Shown here: piece by piece, positions 42,485-50,386 of the stretch
Numbering within the stretch: position 1 is the stretch's first letter
How the letters are laid out: every line of letters begins with the position of its first letter
NCBI RefSeq assembly: GCF_010894405.1
Contig: NZ_JAAIYA010000018.1
Span: 1-64,000 of the forward strand
Direction: 5' to 3'
Length of the DNA stretch: 64,000 bases
Origin: Pyxidicoccus caerfyrddinensis
GTDB lineage: Bacteria > Myxococcota > Myxococcia > Myxococcales > Myxococcaceae
Notes under the pieces: model-generated
Databases searched by the model: none
Told to the model about the DNA's origin: nothing
The model's input: the letters and a program-made list of their open reading frames with translations, nothing else
Program-made: the position numbers and the translations under genes

Positions 42485-43066
42485 GTGAGAGCGAATACGA
42501 GACTGTGGGTGGTGAAGTCACCATCCGGGGGGGAGTTCGAGGCTTTCGCGTGGCGCGTGCAACCCACCTTGTTCGCCATCCTGGGTCGGTATTGCGGAGG
42601 GATTGAGCACGAGCTCGAGGACCTGGTTCATGACGTGCTGCTCCGGGCGCTGCTGCGCTGGGAGCAGCTGCGGCACCTGGACGAGGACGCGCAGCGGGCA
42701 TGGACGGGGCGCGTGGCTCACAACTGCTTCCTGGACCGGTGCCGCCGGAAAGGGAGCGAGTCCAGCCGGATGGAGGCCCTGCTGCGCCTGCACGAGCAGT
42801 CAGAGCAGTTCGACGACACCTGGGAGCCGGAGCTGTGGGAGTTCATCGGTCCGGAGGACCTGCTCCAGGCCGTCGAGCGGCTCAGCAGCCCGAAGCTGCG
42901 GCGCACCTTCGAGCTGTTCCTCCAGGGGAACTCCTACGCGGAGATTGGGAAGGACACGGGAGAGAAGCCCGGCACGGTGGGCGCGCGGCTGACGCGGGCG
43001 CGCCGGGAGCTGCGCGAGCTGCTGCGTGAGACCGCGGAGCGGCGGCGGGGGGAGCGGCGGCGATGA
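42485..43066 (+). CDS. ECF-type RNA polymerase sigma factor
   Basis: A 193-residue sigma70-family factor with regions 2 and 4 only. Region 2 spans EDLVHDVLLRALLRWEQL and GRVAHNCFLDRCRR; region 4 has LFLQGNSYAEIGKDTGEKPGTVGARLTRARRELREL with a standard HTH. Start GTG 42485 is preceded by GGAGG at 5 nt; ATG 42467 upstream is an alternative without such a site. The stop overlaps the start of the CHAT-containing anti-sigma gene (ATGA), so the two are co-translated, as expected for a sigma/anti-sigma pair. No upstream promoter could be assigned with confidence. Confidence 0.9.
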   Translation: MRANTRLWVVKSPSGGEFEAFAWRVQPTLFAILGRYCGGIEHELEDLVHDVLLRALLRWEQLRHLDEDAQRAWTGRVAHNCFLDRCRRKGSESSRMEALLRLHEQSEQFDDTWEPELWEFIGPEDLLQAVERLSSPKLRRTFELFLQGNSYAEIGKDTGEKPGTVGARLTRARRELRELLRETAERRRGERRR

Positions 43067-46000
43067 TGATGAGCGCCGACGGATGCGAAGCGCTGCCCCG
43101 CTTCCTGGATGGTGAGATGCCACCCGAGGAGCAGGTGCGCTTCCGCGAGCACCTGGCCGGCTGCGAGGCGTGCTCCCAGGAGTTCCAGGACTCGCTGCAG
43201 CTGGAGCTCCTGGGGCAATTCACCCTGGAAGAGGGCCCCGTGCGCTCCGCGCCGAAAGTCCCCGAGGTGCGTGCCGGAGGCTGGCGGTGGTGGAGCCGCC
43301 GGCGGGTGTGGCTGCCCGCCAGCGGCGTGCTGGCGGCGCTCGGGGCGTTGCTGCTACTGACGCTCCCGCGCCAGGACGTCGCGGAGGACGTGGCGTGGCT
43401 CATCCCCGCGAATGGCCGGCACCTGGAGGCGCGGCTGACGTACGCGGCGGTGGACGGGCACCACCAGCACTACGTGCCGGACCGGAGCGGGCCCGAGGCG
43501 GACGGCCCGGTGACGGCGCTGCCGCTGCACGAGCTGTCCCGCCTGGAGGCCCGGAAGGACTTCCATGGCATCGCCACGGCGTACCTGCTGCACGGCGCGC
43601 CGCTGCAGGCCCGGGCCTTCCTGGAGCGGATGCCGCGCTCCGCGGACCGCACGTGCGACCTGGCGGTGATTGCCCTGGAGCGGGCGAGGGCCACGCGGGC
43701 CTCGGAGGTGGAGGGTGCCTGGGCGCGGCAGGCCCAACTGGAGGAGGCGCTGCAGTTGCTGGAAGGGGTGCTGCGCGACGCGCCGTCGCACCCGCAGGCG
43801 CTGTGGAACCAGGCGCTGGTGCTGCGAGAGCTGGGACTGTCGCTGCTGGCGGCGGAGTCGTTCGAGGCGGTGGCGAAGCTGGATGAGCCCGGCTGGAGCG
43901 AGGAGGCGTGGGGACTGGCGCGTGGGCTGCGCGACGACATCGCGGCGCGAGGGCGCGAGTGGACGGACGCCTCGGAGGCGACGAGGGAGCTGCTGGCAGA
44001 CCCGGACGCGCGGCTGCCGATGGACGAGGCCCGCACACATCCCGGCCTCGTCCGGCGGGCCTTCTACGACGCCGTGCGCGCGGCCCCCTCGCGCGATGCC
44101 GTGCGGCGGCTGGCGCCGCTGGCGGAGGCGCTCGACGCGGGCCAGGGCGGCGACGTCCACGTCCTCGCCGGCTACGTGCGGCGCGTGGCGGAGCGCGACT
44201 TCACCCGCCGGGGACCGGCGGCACGGCGCTATGCGCGGCTGGCCCGGGGAGAGCTTCCGGCGAGCGCGGAAGTGGTCGAGGCGCTGCGGGGCTCGGGCGA
44301 GGAGGACCTCCTGCTGGGCGCGCTCGTGCAGGCGAGCACGGCGGGGGTGGCGGTGGACGTGGAGCTGCTGGCGCGGCTCGCCAGGGCGCAGGGCGACCCG
44401 TGGCTGGTGCTCCAGGCCGAGCAGGCGTGGGCCCGGCACGAGGCGCGGGAGGGGGCGTGGTGGAAGGCCGAGCAGCGGCTGAAGGCGGCGCTGGAGTCCT
44501 GCCAGGGCGCGGCGCTCGTGGACCGCTGCGTCGACCTGGAGCGGGAGCTGACGCGCCTGTACCTGGACCTGCAACGCCCGGCGGAGGCCCTCCCGTACGC
44601 GTGGAGCGGCTGGGAACGGGCGAAGGTGGCCCGGGGCTGGCGCGTCGAGCAGGAGTTCCTCCTGGAGCTGGCGGACGTCCTGCGCTTCCAGCACGCCTTC
44701 GCGAGCGCACGCGCGTACCTGGAGGAGGCCCTGGCGCGGATGCCGGAGGACTGTGAGCAGCGCTCGCGCGTCCACCGCACCCTGGCCGCCGTGGAGTGGG
44801 AGCGCTTCCGCCCGGACGAGGCCCGCCGCGCGCTGGACAGGGTCCTGGCCTGCGAGCGGCCCCTGGAGCTGACGGGCGCGCTCGTGCTGTCGGACCTGGC
44901 GCGGCTCCGCCCCGAGCCCGGGGACGCGGACCACCTGCGCCGCGCCCTCTCCGCGCTGCGCCGCGACGCCGTCCCGCCCGCCCACGAGGCGCTGCTGCTC
45001 TCCATCGAGGGACAGTTCGAGCTGGCGCGCTCCCGCGGCACCGGACAGCTGTTGCTGTGGCGCGCCGTGGAGCTGGCGGAGCAGTGGCCGGACGCCGTGG
45101 ACGCGCGCCTGGCCCGGGCCCGCGTGTACGGCGCCCTCATCTCCGAGGCGGCGAGGACCGGCGCCTGGAGCGAAGTCCTGGAGCTGCAGGGCCGCCAGCT
45201 CCGGATGGCGACGGTGCCGGAGCGCTGCGTGCTGTCGGTGTCCGTCCACCACGAGCGCACGGTGGTGGTGGCCCGGGGCCCCTCCGGCAGGCTGCAGGGG
45301 GCCTCCGACGCGTCGCGCACCGGGGCCCCGCGCGAGTCCGAGGCGCTGGTGCCGGAGCCGCTGGTGGAGGCGCTGCGCGGCTGCGAGCACGTGGACGTGC
45401 TGGCCCTGCCGCCCGTGCACGGCTTCACCGGGCTGCTGCCCCTGGACCTGGCCTGGAGCTACCGCGTGGGCCGGAGCACCCCCGCGCGGCCTCCCCTGGC
45501 GCGTGAGGCCGCGCGGCACCTCGTGGTGACGGACGTGGCGGGCCCGCCGTCGCTGAAGCTGCCGCGGCTCGCCCGGCTCCAGCCGCCCCGGGTGCCGGAC
45601 CCCCTGCGCATGGAGCTGCGGGGAAGCCATGCCACGCCGTCGCGCGTGCTGGCGGACATGGAGGACGCCAGCGAGGTGGAGCTGCACGTGCATGGGATGT
45701 TCAGCTCCGCGGTGTCGGACGCGTCGCTGGTGGTGCTGGCCCCGGACGTGGACGGCCGCTATGCGCTCACCGCGGACCGGGTGCGCCGGGCCCGGCTGAC
45801 CCGCGCGCCGGTGGTGCTGCTGGCCACCTGCGGCGCGGCGCGTTCTGCGCCCTACCTGGACGAGCCCTCCAGCCTGCCGGTGGCCTTCATCGACGCGGGC
45901 GCGAGCGTGGTGCTGGCCGCCACGACGGACATCCCCGACACGGCGGGCGCGTTCTTCGAGGAGGTGCGGGAGCTCATCCGCGGCAACGCCCGGCCCTCGG

Positions 46001-46086
46001 CGGCGCTGCGGGACGCCCGCGCGCGGTGGCTGAAGGAACACCCCGGCGACGCGTGGTGGCTCACCCACGTCCTCCTCTTCGAGTGA
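43063..46086 (+). CDS. Transmembrane anti-sigma factor fused to helical repeats and a CHAT peptidase domain
   Basis: A 1007-residue protein. Residues 1-45 are a zf-HC2 anti-sigma domain with Cys8, His30, Cys34 and Cys37 (HLAGCEAC). A basic stretch (RWWSRRR, 75-81) and one membrane span (82-101) follow. Residues about 105-700 are Ala/Leu/Glu-rich helical hairpins of TPR type. The C-terminal CHAT domain (about 740-1007) has His877 in LHVHGMFS and Cys923 in LLATCGAA, the caspase-like dyad. By the positive-inside rule the repeats and CHAT would face the periplasm, with the zinc finger in the cytoplasm. It overlaps the sigma gene, so it most likely holds that sigma inactive; whether the CHAT part cleaves the protein itself or a neighbour is open. 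Confidence 0.88.
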   Translation: MMMSADGCEALPRFLDGEMPPEEQVRFREHLAGCEACSQEFQDSLQLELLGQFTLEEGPVRSAPKVPEVRAGGWRWWSRRRVWLPASGVLAALGALLLLTLPRQDVAEDVAWLIPANGRHLEARLTYAAVDGHHQHYVPDRSGPEADGPVTALPLHELSRLEARKDFHGIATAYLLHGAPLQARAFLERMPRSADRTCDLAVIALERARATRASEVEGAWARQAQLEEALQLLEGVLRDAPSHPQALWNQALVLRELGLSLLAAESFEAVAKLDEPGWSEEAWGLARGLRDDIAARGREWTDASEATRELLADPDARLPMDEARTHPGLVRRAFYDAVRAAPSRDAVRRLAPLAEALDAGQGGDVHVLAGYVRRVAERDFTRRGPAARRYARLARGELPASAEVVEALRGSGEEDLLLGALVQASTAGVAVDVELLARLARAQGDPWLVLQAEQAWARHEAREGAWWKAEQRLKAALESCQGAALVDRCVDLERELTRLYLDLQRPAEALPYAWSGWERAKVARGWRVEQEFLLELADVLRFQHAFASARAYLEEALARMPEDCEQRSRVHRTLAAVEWERFRPDEARRALDRVLACERPLELTGALVLSDLARLRPEPGDADHLRRALSALRRDAVPPAHEALLLSIEGQFELARSRGTGQLLLWRAVELAEQWPDAVDARLARARVYGALISEAARTGAWSEVLELQGRQLRMATVPERCVLSVSVHHERTVVVARGPSGRLQGASDASRTGAPRESEALVPEPLVEALRGCEHVDVLALPPVHGFTGLLPLDLAWSYRVGRSTPARPPLAREAARHLVVTDVAGPPSLKLPRLARLQPPRVPDPLRMELRGSHATPSRVLADMEDASEVELHVHGMFSSAVSDASLVVLAPDVDGRYALTADRVRRARLTRAPVVLLATCGAARSAPYLDEPSSLPVAFIDAGASVVLAATTDIPDTAGAFFEEVRELIRGNARPSAALRDARARWLKEHPGDAWWLTHVLLFE

Positions 46087-46406
46087 GCCTGCCCGGCCCC
46101 GCTGGAAGTCGGGGAGCGCTGTCGCTCAGGTTGCGCAACCCCGCGTGGCTGCGTCGGTTTCCGGACGGCCATCCAAGGATTCACTCCGAGCGCGTTCCGA
46201 GAAGGCGTGCAAGGAGTGTGGAGGTCGATGAGGGTTCAACGCAATGCCACGGGCAGCCCTCACCCCGTGGCCTACAGTGCTGGCGTGCGACAGGGTGGCT
46301 TCGAGGCGTTCGCGCGGATGAGCAGCCAGGCAGGCATCGACCCGGGGAGACGAGGGCATGCGCCGCTCGCACCGGGGCTGTCGCCGACCGGCGGAGGGGA
46401 GGCCTC
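46087..46406. other. Intergenic stretch without a recognisable gene
   Basis: 320 bp between the CHAT anti-sigma gene and its paralogue. I see a perfect 12-bp palindrome GGTTGCGCAACC at 46129-46140, which could be an operator, and the Shine-Dalgarno GGCGGAGGGGAGG for the next gene at its right end. No convincing coding frame or terminator was found, so read-through from the sigma operon is possible. Confidence 0.4.
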
Positions 46407-47297
46407 ATGAGCTCCCAGTGCGAAAAGCTGTACCTCTTCCTCGACGGTGAGCTGGGCTCGGTGCACGAGGAGCACTTCCGTCACCACCTGGCCCGCTGCG
46501 AGGCGTGCGCGACCGGGCTGCACGAGGCGATGCAGCTGGAGATGCTCAGCCTGTACGCGCTGGGGGAGGGGGCTCCCCCGGCGAGGCTCGAGGCCGTGCC
46601 GCCGGTGAAGCCGGAGCGGGCGCCGCGCCCGCCCTTCCTCCGCGTGCTGCCGGGAGGACGTCACATCGCGGGCGCGGCGCTGGTGCTGGCCCTGGGACTG
46701 GCGGCGCTCATGGCCTTCTCGCCGTCCCCGAGCGCGGTGTCTCGGGAGGTGTGGCTCGCCCAGGCGCCCACGCGGCTCTTGGAGGCCCGCGTGGCGTATG
46801 CCCGAGCGGACGGGCACCGCCCCTACGCGCCCCTGCGCAGCGCCGGCGAGATGTCCTCCGACATGCCCCGGCCGCCTCCGCTGCGCGAGCTGGCGGACCT
46901 GGAGGACGAAGGGGATTTGCACGGCATCGCCGCCGCGTACCTCGTCCGCAAGGACTGGCGGCAGGCGTCGGACTTCCTCCTGCGCTCGCCGCCGTCGCCG
47001 GACCGCGACAGCGACAGGGCCATCATCGTGCTGGAGCAGGGCCACCTCGAGGAGGCGCTCACCCTGCTGGACGGCGTGCTGCGCCGGGTCCCCGCGCACC
47101 CGCAGGCGCTGTGGAACCGGGCGCTGGTGCTGCGAGAGCAGGGCCTGACGCTGCTGGCCGCCGAGGCCTTCGAGGCGGTGGCGAAGCTGGGCGAGCCCGG
47201 CTGGAGCGAGGAGGCGCTGATCCGCGCCCGGGCGCTCCGCCATGAAACACAGGCACGCGGGCGGCCCTGGAAGGCCGGCCTCGCGGTGGTGGACTGA
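46407..47297 (+). CDS. Transmembrane zf-HC2 anti-sigma-like protein, CHAT-less paralogue
   Basis: A 296-residue protein clearly duplicated from the first 300 residues of the upstream CHAT protein. It has zf-HC2 residues Cys5, His27, Cys31 and Cys34 (HLARCEAC), one membrane span (87-104), then LEARVAYARADGH, DLHGIAAAYLV, AHPQALWNRALVLREQG and GEPGWSEEA, each with a near-identical counterpart upstream. It stops where the first helical repeats end; the long repeat array and CHAT are absent. It may bind the same sigma factor as a protease-free competitor, or a different one. Strong Shine-Dalgarno GGAGGGGAGG. A terminator follows. Confidence 0.82.
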   Translation: MSSQCEKLYLFLDGELGSVHEEHFRHHLARCEACATGLHEAMQLEMLSLYALGEGAPPARLEAVPPVKPERAPRPPFLRVLPGGRHIAGAALVLALGLAALMAFSPSPSAVSREVWLAQAPTRLLEARVAYARADGHRPYAPLRSAGEMSSDMPRPPPLRELADLEDEGDLHGIAAAYLVRKDWRQASDFLLRSPPSPDRDSDRAIIVLEQGHLEEALTLLDGVLRRVPAHPQALWNRALVLREQGLTLLAAEAFEAVAKLGEPGWSEEALIRARALRHETQARGRPWKAGLAVVD

Positions 47298-47341
47298 GCC
47301 ACGGTTCCGGGACTCGCTGGAATTTGAAACAAATTTCTTAT

Positions 47342-47384
47342 TTTCGGAGCACCGCCCCGCAGGGAGGTGCTCCGAAACTTTTTT
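47342..47384 (+). terminator. Intrinsic terminator of the sigma/CHAT cluster
   Basis: A perfect 12-bp stem, TTTCGGAGCACC with GGTGCTCCGAAA, a 12-nt loop, then CTTTTTT. It is the strongest terminator in the window and marks the end of the sigma-antisigma-paralogue unit. Confidence 0.9.
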
Positions 47385-47482
47385 GAGCAGGACTCACAAG
47401 AAAAAGGGCTGTGTACGTATTTGAAAGTGAAGGCCGCCGCGGGGCGGAAGCGCCGCGAAGCCGACATCGCAAGGGGGGAGTG

Positions 47483-47728
47483 ATGTTTCGTTGTGACGCG
47501 CGCGGCCATGGGGAGGCCAGCGGAATGTGGGCGCCCGAGGAGGGACGGGGGGCGGCCGGGGGGCCGTGGGGGGCGAGGTCGGAGGCAGGCGTGGAGGTGG
47601 TGGCGCCAGCAGACCGGGGGGACGCGCGGTTTTCAGTGGGGGCCAGCGGGAACGACGAGGACCTGGGGTCGCTGGAGGTCGAAATGTTCTACGAGGATGA
47701 CATGGAGTTCCAGATCGCCAGCTTCTGA
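47483..47728 (+). CDS. Small protein with acidic aromatic tail, unknown function
   Basis: An 81-residue protein without known relatives that I recognise. ATG 47483 is preceded by AAGGGGGGAG, one of the strongest ribosome-binding sites in the window, which supports real translation. The first two thirds are Gly/Ala/Arg-rich and probably disordered. The last 20 residues (SLEVEMFYEDDMEFQIASF) are acidic with aromatic spacing and could be a recognition tail or a precursor peptide core. It has its own transcription unit between two terminators, just behind the CHAT/anti-sigma genes. It could be a substrate or output of that system (inference only), or an unrelated small gene. Confidence 0.55.
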   Translation: MFRCDARGHGEASGMWAPEEGRGAAGGPWGARSEAGVEVVAPADRGDARFSVGASGNDEDLGSLEVEMFYEDDMEFQIASF

Positions 47729-47763
47729 AGCTCGGCGCGAGGGGGTCCGCTCCCGGAGTCTCC

Positions 47764-47793
47764 AAGGGCTCCGGGGGCGGGGCCCTTCGGTTT
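47764..47793 (+). terminator. Terminator-like hairpin after the small protein gene
   Basis: A 9-bp stem, AAGGGCTCC with GGGGCCCTT (one G-T pair), and a 6-nt loop, followed by CGGTTT. It lies 36 bp after the small gene's stop and 46 bp before the M24 gene start. Confidence 0.55.
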
Positions 47794-47839
47794 CTGGGAG
47801 TAGTAGGGTGCGGGCTCCTTCTCGACGAGGAGTCCTCGA

Positions 47840-49213
47840 ATGCGTGGTGGATGCTGGGCGGTCCTCTCGTGCGTGCTGCTGGCCGCGTGTGCCACGCCGG
47901 CCCGGAGAGGCCCCGGTGCGGATGCGCCGCGACTGCTGACCTGGTCCGAGCAGATGTCCGTGCGCGAGGCCTGGCTGGAGAAGCGCCACGGGCTGCTGCT
48001 GGACATGATGCGCCGTCATGGCGTGGGCATGTGGATTGTCGTCAACGAGGAGTTCCATGACGACCCGCTCACGCAATTCGTCGCGCCGCCGCGGCCGTAC
48101 GCGGGCAACCGGGACGTGTTCGTCTTCGTGGATGCGGGGCCGGAGGGCCTGAAGCGGGTGGCGCTGACGGGCTACGCGGAGGCCTCGCTCGCGCGCTTCT
48201 TCGAATTTCCCGCCGAGGGCCGCACGGCGCGCGACGTGCTGAAGGAGCTGGATTCGCGTTACCAGCCGAAGACGATTGCGCTGGGCATCGGCGGCCGGCG
48301 CGGGGTGACGCGCAGCCTGACGCGCGACGGGTATGCCTTCCTGGTGGAGGCGCTGGGCGCGGAGGCGGAGTCGCGCTTCGTGAGCGCGGCGCCGCTCATC
48401 GAGGAGTACCTGGACACGCGGCTGCCCGAGGAGCGGGAGCACTACCGCGCGCTGGTGGCGCTGACGGACGCGGTGGTGAAGGAGGCCTTGTCGCCCGCCG
48501 TGGTGGTGCCAGGGAAGACGACGGTGGGCGACGTGCGCCGCTGGCTCTACGACAGGCTGTGGGAGCTGGGTGTGGACACGTGGTTCCAGCCGGACCTGCG
48601 CGTGCAGCGCAAGGGGCTGGTGAGCTCCACGTCGCGCGGCTTCCTGGCGCCGTCGACGGAGGACGTCGTCATCCAGCGCGGTGACCTGCTCCACGTGGAC
48701 TTCGGAATCACCTACCTGGGGCTGAACACGGACTGGCAGAAGATGGCGTACGTGCCGCGCGAGGGTGAGACGGATGTGCCCGCGGGACTGAAGAAGGCGC
48801 TCGCGAACACGAACGCACTGCAGGACGCGCTGATGCTGCGGGCCTCGCGGCCGGGCCGCTCGTCGGCGGACGTGTACGAGCAGACGATGGCGGAGATGAA
48901 GGAGAAGGGCATCGAGGCGATGGTCTACAGCCACCCGCTGGGCAACCAGGGCCACGCGCTAGGGGCGCACATCGACTTCCGCTCGGCCAGCCGCAAGGAG
49001 GAGCCCAAGCTGCTGCGCGAGGGCTCATACGTCGCGATTGAGCTGAACACGGCCACCGCGGTGCCCGAGTGGGATGGGCAGAAGGTGTTCGTGATGCAGG
49101 AGGACCCGGCGTACCTGACGGGTGAAGGCTGGAAGTTCTTCGTGCCGCGGCAGGAGGCCTTCTACTTCGTCGGGAGCCAGGTCTTCACGACGCGCGGCGC
49201 GGCCATCCACTGA
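47840..49213 (+). CDS. M24-family metallopeptidase-like lipoprotein
   Basis: A 457-residue lipoprotein (lipobox LAAC, Cys17) with the creatinase/aminopeptidase P (pita-bread) fold. Residues about 40-200 are the N-terminal creatinase-like domain. The catalytic half has the five expected metal-ligand positions: Asp in DLLHVDFG, Asp in LNTDWQK, His in SHPLGNQGHALGAHID, Glu in VAIELN and Glu in VMQEDP. It is therefore likely to be an active Xaa-Pro-type peptidase held at the outer or inner membrane. The spacing of the first Asp pair is longer than usual. Its stop lies in a 19-bp tandem duplication. Confidence 0.85.
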   Translation: MRGGCWAVLSCVLLAACATPARRGPGADAPRLLTWSEQMSVREAWLEKRHGLLLDMMRRHGVGMWIVVNEEFHDDPLTQFVAPPRPYAGNRDVFVFVDAGPEGLKRVALTGYAEASLARFFEFPAEGRTARDVLKELDSRYQPKTIALGIGGRRGVTRSLTRDGYAFLVEALGAEAESRFVSAAPLIEEYLDTRLPEEREHYRALVALTDAVVKEALSPAVVVPGKTTVGDVRRWLYDRLWELGVDTWFQPDLRVQRKGLVSSTSRGFLAPSTEDVVIQRGDLLHVDFGITYLGLNTDWQKMAYVPREGETDVPAGLKKALANTNALQDALMLRASRPGRSSADVYEQTMAEMKEKGIEAMVYSHPLGNQGHALGAHIDFRSASRKEEPKLLREGSYVAIELNTATAVPEWDGQKVFVMQEDPAYLTGEGWKFFVPRQEAFYFVGSQVFTTRGAAIH

Positions 49214-49238
49214 CTGAGTGGCCATCCACTGACTGAGT
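49201..49238. repeat. 19-bp perfect tandem duplication at the stop of the M24 gene
   Basis: GGCCATCCACTGACTGAGT occurs twice back to back. The first copy contains the last codons and stop of the M24 gene, the second lies just downstream. It looks like a recent slippage event that did not disturb the coding sequence. Confidence 0.95.
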
Positions 49239-49251
49239 GAGGTGACGGCCC

Positions 49252-50148
49252 TCAGAAGCCGAGGCCCGCGCCCACGCTGAAGGCCCACATCCGCGCGGTG
49301 CCGGCGGTGCGGAGGCCGTCCGGTGTGTCCACGTCGATGCGGACGCCGGCCCGCGCGAAGCCGGAGCCGAGGCGGGCGCGGACGAAAGGCTCGAGGGACA
49401 GTTGCGAGTCCTTGCCATCCCACGCCGCGTCGGTGAGGTGGGGCGAGACGAGCTGCGCGCGCAGGCCGGGCTCCAGCAGGCCGAGCCCGAGCGAGGCCTC
49501 GGCGCTGGCCTGCGCGACGAAGTGGGTGTCCTCCGAGGAATGGGAGACGGGCACCAGCATGCCGAGGGCGACATCGGCGCGGAGCTGGAAGCCCGGCAGG
49601 TCCATGCCGACGGCGAGGGGCAGCACCACGGACGTGGTGTCGAGCGACCACAGCCATGGGTCCGCCAGCCCGCGCACGGCGGAGGCGGCGGCGTAGTTGG
49701 CGCCCTCGGCGGCGGTGGCGGACTCGCCGGCCTTGCGCGCGTCTGCGCGTAGGGCGATGGGAAGGGCCACGGCGGCGCCGACGCGGACGAAGAGGACGTC
49801 CTCCGCGGCCGTGCGCGTGTGGTGGATGCCGAGGAGGAGGTTGGACGGGCCGACATGGCTCCACTCGCGGCTGCTTCCGGACGCGAGCGTGGTGTAGGGC
49901 AGCCCCCAGTCCAGGCGGAGCTGGCCGTGCTCGGACACCTTGAATCCCGCGGAGAGCGTGGGTGAGAAGTGGCGCGTGGACACGTCGTTCAGCCGGGGCG
50001 CCGACGAGAAGAGGAGGGTGGTGGCGACGAAGTTGTCGGGCTCGCGGACCTGCGCAGAGGCGGTGGTGCTCGCGAGCGCGAGGCAGGTGGCGAGGAGCCA
50101 CGCGGCGGCCCGGCGATGCGGGGCGCGAAGGCGGAAACGTGTCTGCAT
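49252..50148 (-). CDS. Outer-membrane beta-barrel protein
   Basis: A 298-residue exported protein. The signal peptide ends in STTASA (about residue 32). The mature part is made of alternating hydrophobic/polar strands typical of small outer-membrane barrels, e.g. LRLDWGLPYTTL, NLLLGIHHTRT, LFVRVGAAVALP, FQLRADVALGMLVP and the closing MWAFSVGAGLGF with a terminal Phe. No enzyme motif. Function unknown; such barrels are common in myxobacterial envelopes. It is convergent with the M24 gene. The 238 bp upstream (50149-50386) hold its promoter region, in which I can define no motif. Confidence 0.72.
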   Translation of the reverse strand: MQTRFRLRAPHRRAAAWLLATCLALASTTASAQVREPDNFVATTLLFSSAPRLNDVSTRHFSPTLSAGFKVSEHGQLRLDWGLPYTTLASGSSREWSHVGPSNLLLGIHHTRTAAEDVLFVRVGAAVALPIALRADARKAGESATAAEGANYAAASAVRGLADPWLWSLDTTSVVLPLAVGMDLPGFQLRADVALGMLVPVSHSSEDTHFVAQASAEASLGLGLLEPGLRAQLVSPHLTDAAWDGKDSQLSLEPFVRARLGSGFARAGVRIDVDTPDGLRTAGTARMWAFSVGAGLGF

Positions 50149-50386
50149 ACGGTGTGTCCCGTGAGGCCTGTCCGGCTCACGGCCCCCTGTACTTCCTGGA
50201 ACACCGGTAAAGACGTAGACGGTCACCCGTCCTTCAACGCGTCGGCTGATTTTTCGCCATCCGTGCACGAGCGGACACGCGCGGCCGCGTCTCATCCTGC
50301 GACAGTCCGAGAACGCGCAGCCGATGGTTGTGAAATGGCTTATGCCTGACGCGATGAGGACCTGCATGACGCGGACATGACGAGCC

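Noticed and set aside
43354..46068. A 904-codon minus-strand frame opposite the CHAT anti-sigma gene
   Set aside because: Compositional shadow; the plus strand carries the zinc finger, membrane span and CHAT dyad.
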